This document shows positions 1 through 8,510 of a DNA stretch of 19,840 nucleotides, one piece after another. Origin of the DNA: an alpha proteobacterium SCGC AAA288-E13 (GTDB taxonomy: Bacteria > Pseudomonadota > Alphaproteobacteria > Pelagibacterales > Pelagibacteraceae); contig AZHQ01000015.1 of NCBI GenBank assembly GCA_000504605.1, forward strand, positions 1 to 19,840. Reading direction: 5' to 3'. The number at the start of each line of letters is the position of its first letter. Positions within the stretch are counted from its first letter, which is position 1. Both the position numbers and the translations under genes were made by a program. Below the pieces are notes generated by a model. The model was not told where the DNA came from. It searched no databases and saw only the letters and a program-made list of their open reading frames with translations.

Positions 1-95
1 TATTGATGGCCCGCTCAAATAGAATACAGGCAGCATTTTTGCCAGTTTTAGATATGATGCAAACTATTCCAAGCTTTGTATATTTAATACCTATT
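1..95 (+). repeat. 95-bp exact inverted copy of internal proW segment (left end)
   Basis: These bases are the exact reverse complement of 9956-10050 inside proW. The match stops sharply: base 96 is a, while the internal copy would give t. It is one of two 95-base terminal matches to the interior, the other being 19746-19840. Equal lengths at both ends are what a de Bruijn-graph contig shows when it stops at branching nodes, so this is probably the edge of a collapsed repeat and not a short native repeat. Confidence 0.93.
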
Positions 96-134
96 ATGTC
101 ATCACCGATTAATAGTCCTATGTCTGATGAGTAG
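3..134 (+). pseudogene. proW: proW fragment fused in frame to a 12-codon tail
   Basis: Codons 3-95 encode ProW residues 124 to 154 (LMARSNR to LIPI) exactly as in the internal gene. At base 96 the reading frame runs without interruption into an unrelated tail, MSSPINSPMSDE, and stops at 132-134. The stop shares one base with the GTG start of msrA (TAGTG). The tail may be the end of whatever gene really lies upstream of msrA. The 95/96 join is where the two copies diverge, so it is either a chimeric junction or a real rearrangement point. The fragment lacks the EAA loop and most membrane segments, so it cannot be a working permease. Confidence 0.75.
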
Positions 135-721
135 TGAAAAAACTATTCCTATACGTGATTTTAGTTTTATTTTTTTTCAATATAAATTTTGTTAATGCTG
201 AAAATATAAAGCATGCATATTTTGCTGGAGGATGTTTTTGGTGTATGGAAGAATCTTTTGAAAAGGCAAACGGTGTACAGGAAGTCATTTCAGGCTATTC
301 CGGAGGAAATCTACCTAACCCAACCTATAAAGAAGTCACTTATGAAAATACTGGTCATTTTGAAACAGTGAAAATAATTTATGACCAAAGTGAAATTAAT
401 TTTGAACACTTGCTAAATTTATATTGGTCAAACATAGATCCTTTTGATGCGGCAGGTCAATTTTGCGATAAAGGTCCTAGTTATAGGACAGTTGCATTCT
501 ACCAAAATAATTTACAGAAACAATTAATAGAAAAATCTATCAATAAAATTGAAAAAAAATTTGATGAAAAGAAAGTTGTGACATTTGTAAGGAAATTCGA
601 AAAGTTTTATCCAGCGGAAAACTATCACCAAGATTATTATCAGAAAAATTTTATTAATTATTTAATGTATAAAAAGGCTTGCGGTAGAGAAGAACAATTA
701 AAAAGAATAAAAAAAAATTAA
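134..721 (+). CDS. msrA: Peptide-methionine (S)-S-oxide reductase, exported
   Basis: MsrA reduces the S-epimer of methionine sulfoxide in damaged proteins or free methionine. The hallmark GGCFWC is at residues 32-37 with catalytic Cys34, and the family's YHQDYY stretch lies towards the C-terminus, followed by a possible resolving cysteine (KKACGREEQ). The first 22 residues (MKKLFLYVILVLFFFNINFV, then NA) form a clear signal peptide, so the enzyme should act in the periplasm. The start is GTG at 134; it keeps the signal peptide intact and no in-frame ATG is better placed. Length of 195 residues is normal for an exported MsrA. The gene ends tail to tail with the aldehyde dehydrogenase, their stop codons overlapping by four bases. 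Its upstream context is unreliable because of the 95/96 junction. Confidence 0.93.
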   Translation: MKKLFLYVILVLFFFNINFVNAENIKHAYFAGGCFWCMEESFEKANGVQEVISGYSGGNLPNPTYKEVTYENTGHFETVKIIYDQSEINFEHLLNLYWSNIDPFDAAGQFCDKGPSYRTVAFYQNNLQKQLIEKSINKIEKKFDEKKVVTFVRKFEKFYPAENYHQDYYQKNFINYLMYKKACGREEQLKRIKKN

Positions 722-2157
722 TTATCTTTCCAGCCACCAACTGTTTTGACTTCTAAAAATTCTTCTAAACCTTGGGCTCCAGCTTCTCTACCAATACCAG
801 AGTGTTTGTATCCTCCAAATGGAGCATCTACGGCTATGCCTGCTCCATTAACATCCACCATGCCCGATCTTAATTTTCTTGCAACTCTATTTGCTTTTTT
901 TTGATCTTGGGTTTGAATATAATTTGTAAGACCATAAGGAGTATCATTTGCAATCGAGATTGCCTCTTCTTCTGTTTCAAAAGGCATTATTGATAATACT
1001 GGTCCAAATATTTCTGTTCTAGCAATTTCCATTTGGTTATTTACGTCAGCAAATACTGTAGGTTTAACAAAATAACCTTTTTCTAACCCATCTGGTTTTC
1101 CAGCTCCCCCGGCCACTAATTTTGCACCTTCATCTATTCCTTTTTTAATTAATGTCTGAATTTTATTAAATTGTGTTTCTGATACTACCGGACCTATGTG
1201 ATTACCTTCTTTTGAAGGGTCGTCAACTTTCGTTTCATTGGCAAATTTTTTCACTCTTTCAACTGCTTCACTATACATAGATTTCTCAACTAACATACGA
1301 GTTGGTGCATTACAAGATTGCCCTGAGTTTCTAAAGCATCTTAAAGCTCCTCTTTCAATAGCTTCAGGATCAGCATCTTTAAAGACAATATTTGCTCCCT
1401 TGCCTCCCAACTCTAAACTTATTCTTTTAAAATCTTTTGCCGCGTTTTGAGAAATTAATGCACCTGCTCTAGTAGAGCCTGTAAATGAAATCATATTTAT
1501 ATCAGGGTGACTAGTTAAGGCATTTCCTGTAGTTGCTCCATCTCCATTAACTAAATTAAATACACCTGCTGGAAATTTTACTTCATCAATCATTTCTGCG
1601 AGAATCATTGATGATAAGGGAGCTAGCTCAGATGGTTTTAACACCATCGTACATCCAACCGCAAGCGCAGGTATCACTTTAAGACAAACCTGGTTCATTG
1701 GCCAATTCCAAGGAGTAATAAGCGCACAAACTCCTTTTGGTTCATATAAAATATTTTGGTTTTTTGCATGTTCACCAAGGATTTTCTCAAATTTAAATTC
1801 TTTTAAATATCCAGTAAAAGATTTTATATGACTTGCACCAGTTCCTGTCTGGAGTTGTAATGAAAAGTCTTTTGGAGCTCCCATTTCTAAAGTAATGGCT
1901 TCCGCTATTTCAGCCCATCTTTTTTTGTAAACCACATAAAGTTTTTCCAACAATTCAACTCTTTCTTCTTTTGACGAAAATCCCCAACTTTCAAAAGCTT
2001 TTTTTGCAGCAATAACTGCTGTATTAACATCATCAGCACTTCCTAATGATATAACTGCGCAATTTTTCTCAGTGGCAGGATCTATTACTTGAATTTCTCC
2101 CGAGTTTTTTGGAGCGACCCATTGTCCATTAATATAAAATTTTTTTTTATCTAACAC
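718..2157 (-). CDS. NAD(P)-dependent aldehyde dehydrogenase
   Basis: A full-length (479 residues) member of the aldehyde dehydrogenase superfamily, which oxidises aldehydes to acids with NAD(P)+ in the cytoplasm. Visible landmarks are TPWNWPMN (148-155, cofactor and oxyanion region with Asn151), FTGST (225-229, cofactor-binding loop), LELGGKGANIVF with general base Glu249, and GQSCNAPTRM with catalytic Cys282. The start is GTG at 2155-2157, preceded by AAAGGA on the minus strand. The substrate cannot be read from the sequence. It lies 41 bases downstream of the ScfR-type regulator on the same strand and could be cotranscribed, which would fit a role in short-chain aldehyde or acyl metabolism. 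Betaine aldehyde or a polyamine-derived aldehyde are other options. Confidence 0.92.
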   Translation of the reverse strand: MLDKKKFYINGQWVAPKNSGEIQVIDPATEKNCAVISLGSADDVNTAVIAAKKAFESWGFSSKEERVELLEKLYVVYKKRWAEIAEAITLEMGAPKDFSLQLQTGTGASHIKSFTGYLKEFKFEKILGEHAKNQNILYEPKGVCALITPWNWPMNQVCLKVIPALAVGCTMVLKPSELAPLSSMILAEMIDEVKFPAGVFNLVNGDGATTGNALTSHPDINMISFTGSTRAGALISQNAAKDFKRISLELGGKGANIVFKDADPEAIERGALRCFRNSGQSCNAPTRMLVEKSMYSEAVERVKKFANETKVDDPSKEGNHIGPVVSETQFNKIQTLIKKGIDEGAKLVAGGAGKPDGLEKGYFVKPTVFADVNNQMEIARTEIFGPVLSIMPFETEEEAISIANDTPYGLTNYIQTQDQKKANRVARKLRSGMVDVNGAGIAVDAPFGGYKHSGIGREAGAQGLEEFLEVKTVGGWKDN

Positions 2158-2198
2158 AGTATGAAAATATCCTTTCTTTTAACTTTTGCAAACAAAAA

Positions 2199-3624
2199 TT
2201 AATCCGCAACATAAACTGATATGCCTCTTTTATTAAGATCAATATCAAATTTTTTGTGAAGAGGAGGAAATGCCCTTTGCTGGCAGTCCATGCGATCGCA
2301 GGTTCTACAATTAACACCAATAGGAGTTACGGTGTTTTCGTCATTTAAGTTTAAAGAGTCAGTATAAACAAAATCTTTTGCGTATTTTATCTGACAACCT
2401 AATCCTACTGATAATAAACTTTTAAACATTCCATGTTTTGCAATTCCTTTTTCAACCGTTCTCGCAATACAAACATATTTTTCACCATCGGGCATTTTTG
2501 ATACTGCCGCATGAACCTTTCCTGGCGCAGTAAAAGCTGAATAAATATTCCATCTAGGGCAAGCACCTCCGTAACGGGGAATTTCAATTCCTGATAAAGA
2601 AAAACGTTTTGATATATTTCCGGCTATATCTGCCCTTAACATATGAAAAGGAATTCCTTTCATATTGGGATCTTGTAGGCATGTTGCTCTATGGGCCACT
2701 TGCTCAAAAGAAGTAGCAAAAGTATTTTGTAAAAGCTCAAAATCATATCGTTGTTCCTTACATTCTTTATAAAAAAGTTTGTAAGGCATTAAAATTGCAG
2801 CCGCAGTATAATTGAGTAACGCAACTTTTGATAATTTTCTAGATTCTTCGGAAGGAAATTTGAAAGTATCTAAATATTCATCAAGAATATCATTTGCCTC
2901 CAAATGAGCAATTTGTGCAGCTGCATGAAGTTTTTTTGTTGCAAATGTCAAATAATCAGAAAGAAGAAAAGTTTTTTTAATTGGGTCAAATTTTTTTGTA
3001 AAAGGTTTTTTTTCATCTGGAATTACATCCTTAACTTCAATCTTATGTTTTTTTAATAGGTATTCGCATATGGATAAATAACTAGTTCGATTATTGTTTT
3101 GAATTTCAGAGAATATTTTATTTGCAAATTCCTCTAATTTTGGAAAGTAATTTTCATTTTCCTGTATAAAATCTGAAACAACTTCTCCAGGAAATGAATT
3201 TTTTTGATTGTCGATGAATTTGCCCGATATGTTTTCTACTTTACTGACTATGTCCTGATTTTTTTTCTTATAATTATCGCCAAGTTTTACCAAGGCCTTA
3301 GCTATTAATGGGTTCGTATTAACAATTTCCTTAATATCAAAATTTGTAATATCTAAATCTTCAAACAAATTATCTCCTAATAAGTCCATTAAATTTTGAT
3401 AAAGATTTGTATCTGTTTTTTTTTGAAATATCAGATATTTCAATATTCAATTCGTTGGCCAACTTTAACAGGAGATCTACGTTAATTTTGCGTTTGCCAC
3501 TTTCAATTAAATTCAGATAACTTGGAGAAATAGATAATTTTTTTGATAAATCGACTTGTGTTATTCCAAGTTTTCTCCTCCTGGTCTTAATTTTGTGGCC
3601 AATTTGCAAGTCTATTTGAGACAT
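2199..3624 (-). CDS. ScfR/RamB-type short-chain acyl-CoA regulator (XRE), one frameshift
   Basis: Two overlapping minus-strand frames (3624-3370 and 3443-2199) form one gene of about 474 codons. The N-terminus (about residues 7-62) is a Cro/CI helix-turn-helix (HKIKTRRRKLGITQVDLSKK and the following SPSYLNLIESGKR). The rest is the IrrE-like plus DUF2083 body of the short-chain fatty acyl-CoA regulators (RamB, PccR). It carries a degenerate metalloprotease-like stretch (AAQIAHLEANDIL) and a C-terminal cysteine cluster, NCRTCDRMDC. The frame breaks in a nine-T run at 3416-3424; eight restores ISKKTDTNLY. RamB relatives control isocitrate lyase, and aceA is divergently placed here, so that is the likely target. 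GTAAA boxes start just before the ATG at 3624, suggesting autoregulation. Confidence 0.88.
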
Positions 3625-3625
3625 A

Positions 3626-3671
3626 TTTACAATATTTACAAATAGTAAATTATTTATTTACAAATATTTAC
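3626..3671. promoter_or_regulatory. Candidate operator cluster for the ScfR-type regulator
   Basis: Immediately upstream of the regulator start are three overlapping or adjacent boxes built from TTTAC/GTAAA half-sites: tttacaatatttac (3626-3639), tttacaaatagtaaa (3635-3649) and tttacaaatatttac (3657-3671). A fourth lies near the divergent gene. RamB/PccR-type proteins are known to bind TTTGCAAA-like palindromes, and these look like an AT-shifted version. The density is notable even for this AT-rich background, but binding is inferred. Confidence 0.5.
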
Positions 3672-3714
3672 CAATTTATAACTAAAATCAAGAAAAATAT
3701 TGAATACATAGTTT

Positions 3715-3731
3715 TTTGTAAATATAGTAAA
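3715..3731. promoter_or_regulatory. Candidate operator box in front of the aceA unit
   Basis: The sequence tttgtaaatatagtaaa repeats the GTAAA half-site seen three times near the regulator start and ends three bases before the ATG of the 50-codon ORF. Its position suits control of the rightward transcript that includes aceA. The role is inferred from placement and similarity only. Confidence 0.4.
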
Positions 3732-3734
3732 TTT

Positions 3735-3887
3735 ATGAACAATAAAAAAAATCCGCATGGTGGTAAGGAAAAAACACAGCAAAATAGTCAGTTTTCAGAA
3801 CATGGCGTGTATGTCCGAGAAGATGATCAGGACTGGGGAAGCGCTGGTATGAATAACATAGAAGAAGAGTCAAACCAGATCCAATAA
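3735..3887 (+). CDS. Small hydrophilic protein, 50 residues, unknown
   Basis: An ATG-to-TAA frame fills most of the regulator-aceA spacer and ends 33 bases before aceA. The product is very polar (starts MNNKKNPHGGKEKTQQNSQF; acidic and amide-rich end with GVYVREDDQDWGSAGMNNIE). There is no signal peptide, membrane segment or cysteine. I do not recognise it. Support for a real gene: an open frame across otherwise AT-rich spacer, and a locally higher G+C (runs such as gatgatcaggactggggaag) than the flanking noncoding bases. Against: no clear ribosome binding site and short length. If real, it shares a transcript with aceA and the same upstream box. Confidence 0.5.
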   Translation: MNNKKNPHGGKEKTQQNSQFSEHGVYVREDDQDWGSAGMNNIEEESNQIQ

Positions 3888-3920
3888 GTAAATCGGTAAT
3901 ATTTTACAAGTTTCATTATT

Positions 3921-5207
3921 ATGGGAACAAAAACTAGCACTGCTAATGTTTCGTATGATCTAAAAAGATTTGCTGGGATTAAAAGAGATTACACAGAACA
4001 AGAGGTAGAAAAGTTAAGAGGTACTTTTAATATTGAATATACTCTCTGTAAGAATCAATCACAAAAACTTTGGAAGTTATTAAATTCTGAACCATACGTA
4101 AATACGCTAGGATCATTGTCAGGAAATCAAGCAGTTCAACATGCTAAGGCAGGTTTAAAAGCAATTTATTTAAGTGGATGGCAGGTTGCCGCGGATGCAA
4201 ATAGCGCTGGTGAAATGTATCCTGATCAAAGTTTATATCCTTATGATAGCGCTCCTAAATTGGTTGAAGCAATGAACAATGCTTTGATAAGAGCGGATCA
4301 AATTCAACATATGGAAATTGTCGAAGGAAAAATTGATAATAAAGATAAAATGGATTTCCATATGCCAATTATCGCTGATGGAGAAGCTGGATTTGGCGGT
4401 CCACTAAATGTATTTGAATTAACGAAAAAATTTATAAAAGCCGGAGCTGCTGGAGTTCATTTTGAAGATCAACTTGCTTCAGAAAAAAAATGTGGTCATA
4501 TGGGTGGAAAAGTTTTAGTACCAACGCAAACAATGGTCAGAAATTTAAAATCCGCAAGACTTGCAGCTGATGTGATGGGTGTTACTCTAATAATTTTAGC
4601 CAGAACTGATGCAAATGCAGCAAAATTAATTACCAATGATTTTGATAAAAATGATAAACCTTTTTTAACTGGAAAACGATCTCCTGAAGGATTTCATTAT
4701 GTGAAGGAAGGTTTAGACCAAGCCATTTCTAGAGGTCTAGCTTATGCTCCTTACAGTGATTTGATTTGGTGCGAAACAGCTAAACCTGACTTGAAAGAAG
4801 CTTCTACTTTTGCAGAAGCAATTCATGATAAGTTTCCAGGTAAACTACTAGCTTATAACTGTTCGCCATCATTTAATTGGAAAAAAAATTTATCAGACAA
4901 TGAAATAAAAAACTTTCAGATAGAAATTGGTAGAATGGGTTATAAATTTCAATTTATAACTCTTGCAGGATTCCATGCTCAAAATTATGCGGTTTTTGAT
5001 TTAGCAAGAAAATATAAAAATAATGGAATGACTGCTTATTCAGCTTTGCAGCAACAAGAATTTGCTAGTGAAAGTGATGGTTATACCGCTACTAAACATC
5101 AAAAAGAAGTCGGCACTACATACTTTGATGCTGTATCAAATACGATTAGTTCAGGCGAAAGTTCCACAACAGCAATGAAAGATTCAACCGAAACCGAACA
5201 GTTCTAA
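3921..5207 (+). CDS. aceA: Isocitrate lyase
   Basis: Isocitrate lyase splits isocitrate into glyoxylate and succinate, the first step of the glyoxylate bypass, in the cytoplasm. The catalytic signature KKCGH is at residues 189-193 with Cys191. Other family landmarks are [20 protein letters not shown] and GWQVAADAN near residues 64-94, [10 protein letters not shown] (151-160, metal site) and [10 protein letters not shown] (181-190). Length of 428 residues is normal. The ATG at 3921 gives the expected N-terminus, though the ribosome binding site is weak. It is divergent from the ScfR/RamB-type regulator, whose relatives control this enzyme, and it is separated from the convergent DUF3726 gene by only 18 bases with no visible strong terminator. 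Confidence 0.97.
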   Translation: MGTKTSTANVSYDLKRFAGIKRDYTEQEVEKLRGTFNIEYTLCKNQSQKLWKLLNSEPYVNTLGSLSGNQAVQHAKAGLKAIYLSGWQVAADANSAGEMYPDQSLYPYDSAPKLVEAMNNALIRADQIQHMEIVEGKIDNKDKMDFHMPIIADGEAGFGGPLNVFELTKKFIKAGAAGVHFEDQLASEKKCGHMGGKVLVPTQTMVRNLKSARLAADVMGVTLIILARTDANAAKLITNDFDKNDKPFLTGKRSPEGFHYVKEGLDQAISRGLAYAPYSDLIWCETAKPDLKEASTFAEAIHDKFPGKLLAYNCSPSFNWKKNLSDNEIKNFQIEIGRMGYKFQFITLAGFHAQNYAVFDLARKYKNNGMTAYSALQQQEFASESDGYTATKHQKEVGTTYFDAVSNTISSGESSTTAMKDSTETEQF

Positions 5208-5225
5208 AATTTAAACTAATAAGAT

Positions 5226-5841
5226 TCAATCGTTATCCGTTAAACCAGCTCCCGCCCCAACCGTTTTAGAACTTTCTGTTTCTTTAACAAATGTTTTTTC
5301 TGAAAGCTTGTAAAGCTCTTTCCATTCTTGAATTGAAAATGAATTACTGTTTTCTAAAAATTCGATAGAAACTTCTTTTGCTAAAGAAACTACTTCACTA
5401 TTTTTAATATTTTTAGCATAAATAGTTTTATCAAAATTTAGTAAAAAATTGTTTTTCTCATATTGAACTGATATTTTTTTTCCAACTATCTCAGAAGCTC
5501 TACTAATAAATGGTAAAAATAACAAAGGATAGCTTACATTTTTAAATTTAATCGTTTTTAAACTCTCCAATATTTTGCAATTATCTAAAAAAATAGTTCC
5601 ACAGTGAATTGGGCAAAATTCTTTCGCTTGGGGTTTATTTTCTTTTTCTATTTTTTTTTGGTTTTTCTGTAGGATTTTCTTTAATTTTTTGAAGATACAA
5701 ATTTAAATTCTTTACACCTGGTAATCCAAACATCTCTAAATTTCTCATGTTTTTTCCAACTTCTTCTGCTATACCCCAAGCAAATCCTGCTGCTTTAGAA
5801 GCCCGTTTAGATGTTGTGTCAATTTCGCTGAACGACTGCAT
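5226..5841 (-). CDS. DUF3726 family protein, one frameshift
   Basis: Two minus-strand frames (5841-5635 and the one ending at 5226) belong to one protein of about 204 residues. The N-terminal part (KRASKAAGFAWGIAEEVGKN, then RNLEMFGLPG) matches my memory of DUF3726. The region between the two annotated frames, read in the downstream frame, continues sensibly (EFCPIHCGTIFLDNCKILES), so the second frame's apparent ATG start is false. The break lies in a nine-T run at 5651-5659, where eight restores the frame. It contains a possible metal-binding CPIHC pair. Function is unknown. It sits two bases after the 556-residue gene and is the last member of the betaine-transport operon. Confidence 0.72.
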
Positions 5842-5843
5842 AA

Positions 5844-7514
5844 TTAATGAAGTGAATTATAAACCCAGGTATCACTTGAAAATTTCATTTCATGAGGCAA
5901 TGGTGCCCCTTGATACATATTTATCCTAAGCCATTTATCGGATCTAGGATCAAATTTAACAGCTCCAAAAAAAGAAAGTTTTAACCGAAGCATATCAATT
6001 GGTACTAATGAAGCGTCAATTGTATTGTCTTGAATTTCAGAATATGGAAATTTTTCAACAATGAAAGCTCTTCTAACAACGTGTCTTACGTCCTCATTAT
6101 TAAATAAAAATTCAGCAACAGTCTCTGTTGGTTTTGCTTTTACCAATCTTTCATAAAGTAGTTTAGTATCTCTTGCAATTGCTAATGGTTGTTCCAATTC
6201 TGAACCATGTTCCTCATATCTGTTGGCCACTCTAGGTTCTTCTTTATTTTTGGATATAAACCAGAAATTTGCAGTATTATTTTTTTCGTTAAAATCAATT
6301 TTAATAATTGATTTATAATTATTTTCAAGAATTGCTTTAAGTTCAGATACTTTTCTATCTGTAGGAATATTGAAGTACTTCTCTTCTTCTGAACTCATTT
6401 CATTAATTAATGGATCAATAATCTTATCATAAGGCTCCATCATCATAGATACAATGTATTCAATACATTCTTCTCCAAGATTATTCTCATTCCAGACATA
6501 AATTTTATTCCACAAATAATTAATTTTAATCGAACATTTATTTTCTAGATATTGAGTAAATTTACTTAAATCAGATTTTAAGGCTTTAATTTTATTAATC
6601 TGGTACTGGCTGTCTGTTAACCATGTATCCATGCTCAGTCTTGATTTATTAAAACAATCTTTAAAAAAATTAAAATCATCAATTTTAACGTCTTTAATAG
6701 ATCTAATATCTTTTAATGCTTTTTCTCTACAATAAATCCAATTATGCAATAATGTCGGATGATTAACAATAAAAGGTGCCATCCCTAAACCTGTTGAATT
6801 TCCAATTCCTAAGTTTCTTGCAATATCTTCATCAAGTGTAATTGCATTGTTTGGATTCTTAGATTTTGCAATATGATTTACCTGATCAAAAGTAAACTGG
6901 CGAACCAAATAAACTAACATCATTTCCAATCTAAAAGGTCCGTAAATTTCTTTTCTATCTTTAATCCTAAAGCGGTCAGCAAGTCCAAATTTTCCTGATC
7001 CATAAACTGCTGTTGTTCGGTATAAATATCCAACCTTACTTAATAAATCTTTATTGGGTTGATTACCCTGACTTAATGATTTTACCACATGTTCAAATGC
7101 CCTTACGGATTTATTTGCTCTGGATAATGTAAGCTCCTTATAAGATACTCTCCCTATTTCTTGTTTAGGAACGTTGTCTCTAAGACGAGCTATATCTTCC
7201 TCTGTTGGAACCCCATCATGTAAAACAAATGCTGCATCCCATTTTGTGGCAATCACCCTGTCTGATCTTTCGTGAGGCTCGATATGTTGTGCAAAACAAA
7301 TTAATGAATAATTTCTTCCATTTTTTTCAAATGAATATACCGCAGTACCATAACCATTTTTATCAAGATCAAATAAATTTCTTTTATAATTCCACTTTTT
7401 AAATTCTCTTATAAAACTTCTAAGAAATGATAATTTAGATTGATGGAATGAACCAAGTCTTGATAACTTCATCAAGATTGAAGGATCTCGAAGTTTTATA
7501 TTAGGCTTATTCAA
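5844..7514 (-). CDS. Conserved-looking protein of unknown function, 556 residues
   Basis: I do not recognise a family. The product is soluble in appearance: no signal peptide and no membrane helix. It has many charged residues and alternating aromatic stretches, such as GRNYSLICFAQHIEPHERSD (about residues 66-85) and LPHEMKFSSDTWVYNSLH at the very end. The start ATG overlaps the stop of the dipeptidase-like gene by four bases (ATGA), and the next gene begins two bases after its stop. Translational coupling to both sides strongly suggests it works with them. Since the operon starts with proXWV, a role in processing or sensing an imported quaternary amine is possible but is inference. A fold search would be the way to place it. 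Confidence 0.85.
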   Translation of the reverse strand: MNKPNIKLRDPSILMKLSRLGSFHQSKLSFLRSFIREFKKWNYKRNLFDLDKNGYGTAVYSFEKNGRNYSLICFAQHIEPHERSDRVIATKWDAAFVLHDGVPTEEDIARLRDNVPKQEIGRVSYKELTLSRANKSVRAFEHVVKSLSQGNQPNKDLLSKVGYLYRTTAVYGSGKFGLADRFRIKDRKEIYGPFRLEMMLVYLVRQFTFDQVNHIAKSKNPNNAITLDEDIARNLGIGNSTGLGMAPFIVNHPTLLHNWIYCREKALKDIRSIKDVKIDDFNFFKDCFNKSRLSMDTWLTDSQYQINKIKALKSDLSKFTQYLENKCSIKINYLWNKIYVWNENNLGEECIEYIVSMMMEPYDKIIDPLINEMSSEEEKYFNIPTDRKVSELKAILENNYKSIIKIDFNEKNNTANFWFISKNKEEPRVANRYEEHGSELEQPLAIARDTKLLYERLVKAKPTETVAEFLFNNEDVRHVVRRAFIVEKFPYSEIQDNTIDASLVPIDMLRLKLSFFGAVKFDPRSDKWLRINMYQGAPLPHEMKFSSDTWVYNSLH

Positions 7515-8494
7515 TTGTTTATACCTCGATAAAAATTATACCAATTATTCCCCAGTATGTCATTTACCTCGGTTTCTTGAAACCCAGCCTTCTTTAAACC
7601 TTTTTCTAAATTATTAAAACCTCTAGCATCTTCAAACCATTTTGGTTGTTTTGGAAAATGTGGATTGTTCGAGCTGCCTTCTCCATAATCTTTTGTTTTT
7701 GTCCAGGTTCCATTTCTCATCCACTCAACAACATTATTAGGTTGTTTTAAACAAAGATCAGATCCAATCCCAATATGTTTAATTCCCATGAGTTCTGCAG
7801 TTTGTGCTGCCATTTCACAAAAACTTTCCAAAGTACAGTTTGAAGTATCTTTTAAATGATGTGGATACAAAGAAAGTCCAAGCATTCCCCCAGATTTTGC
7901 CAACTCTTTTAAGACTTCATTTGATTTATTTCTTTTAGCTGCAAACCAAAACGATGGATTTGCATGGGTAATTGCAATAGGTTTTATCGATAATTCAATT
8001 GCATCTAGTGTAGATTTTTCAGCAGAATGTGACATGTCGATAACCACTCCTAGTCTATTCATCTCTTTGATAACTTCCTTACCCATTCTTGTGACTCCAC
8101 TATCAGTTTTTTCGTAACAACCTGTCGCCAATAATGATTGATTATTATAAGTAAGTTGCATAAATCTTGCTCCCATTTTATGAACAGATTCAACTAAACC
8201 AATATCATCTTCTATTGGAGAACAGTTTTGGAAACCAAAAAAGATTGCTGTTTTCTTTTCTTGATGAGCTCTTTCAATATCTTGAAATGTTTTTCCGTGA
8301 ACAATTAAATTTTTGTACTCTTGAAAGTATTTATTCCAAGTTTCTACATTCTTTTTAACTTCATCAAAATCTTCATGGTAAGCTATGGTTACATGAACGG
8401 CATCTAATATTGCTTCATTATTAATCTGAAATATTTCTCTAGACCAATTACAATATTGCAGATTATCTATTCGATAATTAATCGTTTGCTTCAT
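7511..8494 (-). CDS. M19 (renal/membrane dipeptidase) family protein with altered metal site
   Basis: The 327-residue product has the fold signatures of M19 dipeptidases (amidohydrolase superfamily): VIDMSHSAEK with His156, IAITHANP with His177, an arginine at 188 (KRNKS), and GIGSDLC with Asp246. The canonical N-terminal His-x-Asp metal pair is absent (RIDNLQYCNWSREIF instead), and the bridging glutamate position reads GFQN (Gln89). A similar variant subgroup occurs beside dimethylglycine catabolism genes in Pseudomonas, as far as I recall, which fits this context. Ordinary dipeptide hydrolysis with two zinc ions is therefore doubtful; one metal or another substrate is likely. No signal peptide, so cytoplasmic. 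It follows proV by 16 bases and overlaps the next gene by four. Confidence 0.85.
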   Translation of the reverse strand: MKQTINYRIDNLQYCNWSREIFQINNEAILDAVHVTIAYHEDFDEVKKNVETWNKYFQEYKNLIVHGKTFQDIERAHQEKKTAIFFGFQNCSPIEDDIGLVESVHKMGARFMQLTYNNQSLLATGCYEKTDSGVTRMGKEVIKEMNRLGVVIDMSHSAEKSTLDAIELSIKPIAITHANPSFWFAAKRNKSNEVLKELAKSGGMLGLSLYPHHLKDTSNCTLESFCEMAAQTAELMGIKHIGIGSDLCLKQPNNVVEWMRNGTWTKTKDYGEGSSNNPHFPKQPKWFEDARGFNNLEKGLKKAGFQETEVNDILGNNWYNFYRGINN

Positions 8495-8510
8495 ATTAAA
8501 TGAATATAAA

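Noticed and set aside
5208..5225. Shared terminator between aceA and the DUF3726 gene
   Set aside because: The 18-base gap has no stem-loop or T run that I can support.
5226..5570. 114-residue protein starting at 5570 as its own gene
   Set aside because: Family-like coding continues upstream of that ATG in the same frame and joins the 68-residue frame after a one-base correction, making one DUF3726 protein.
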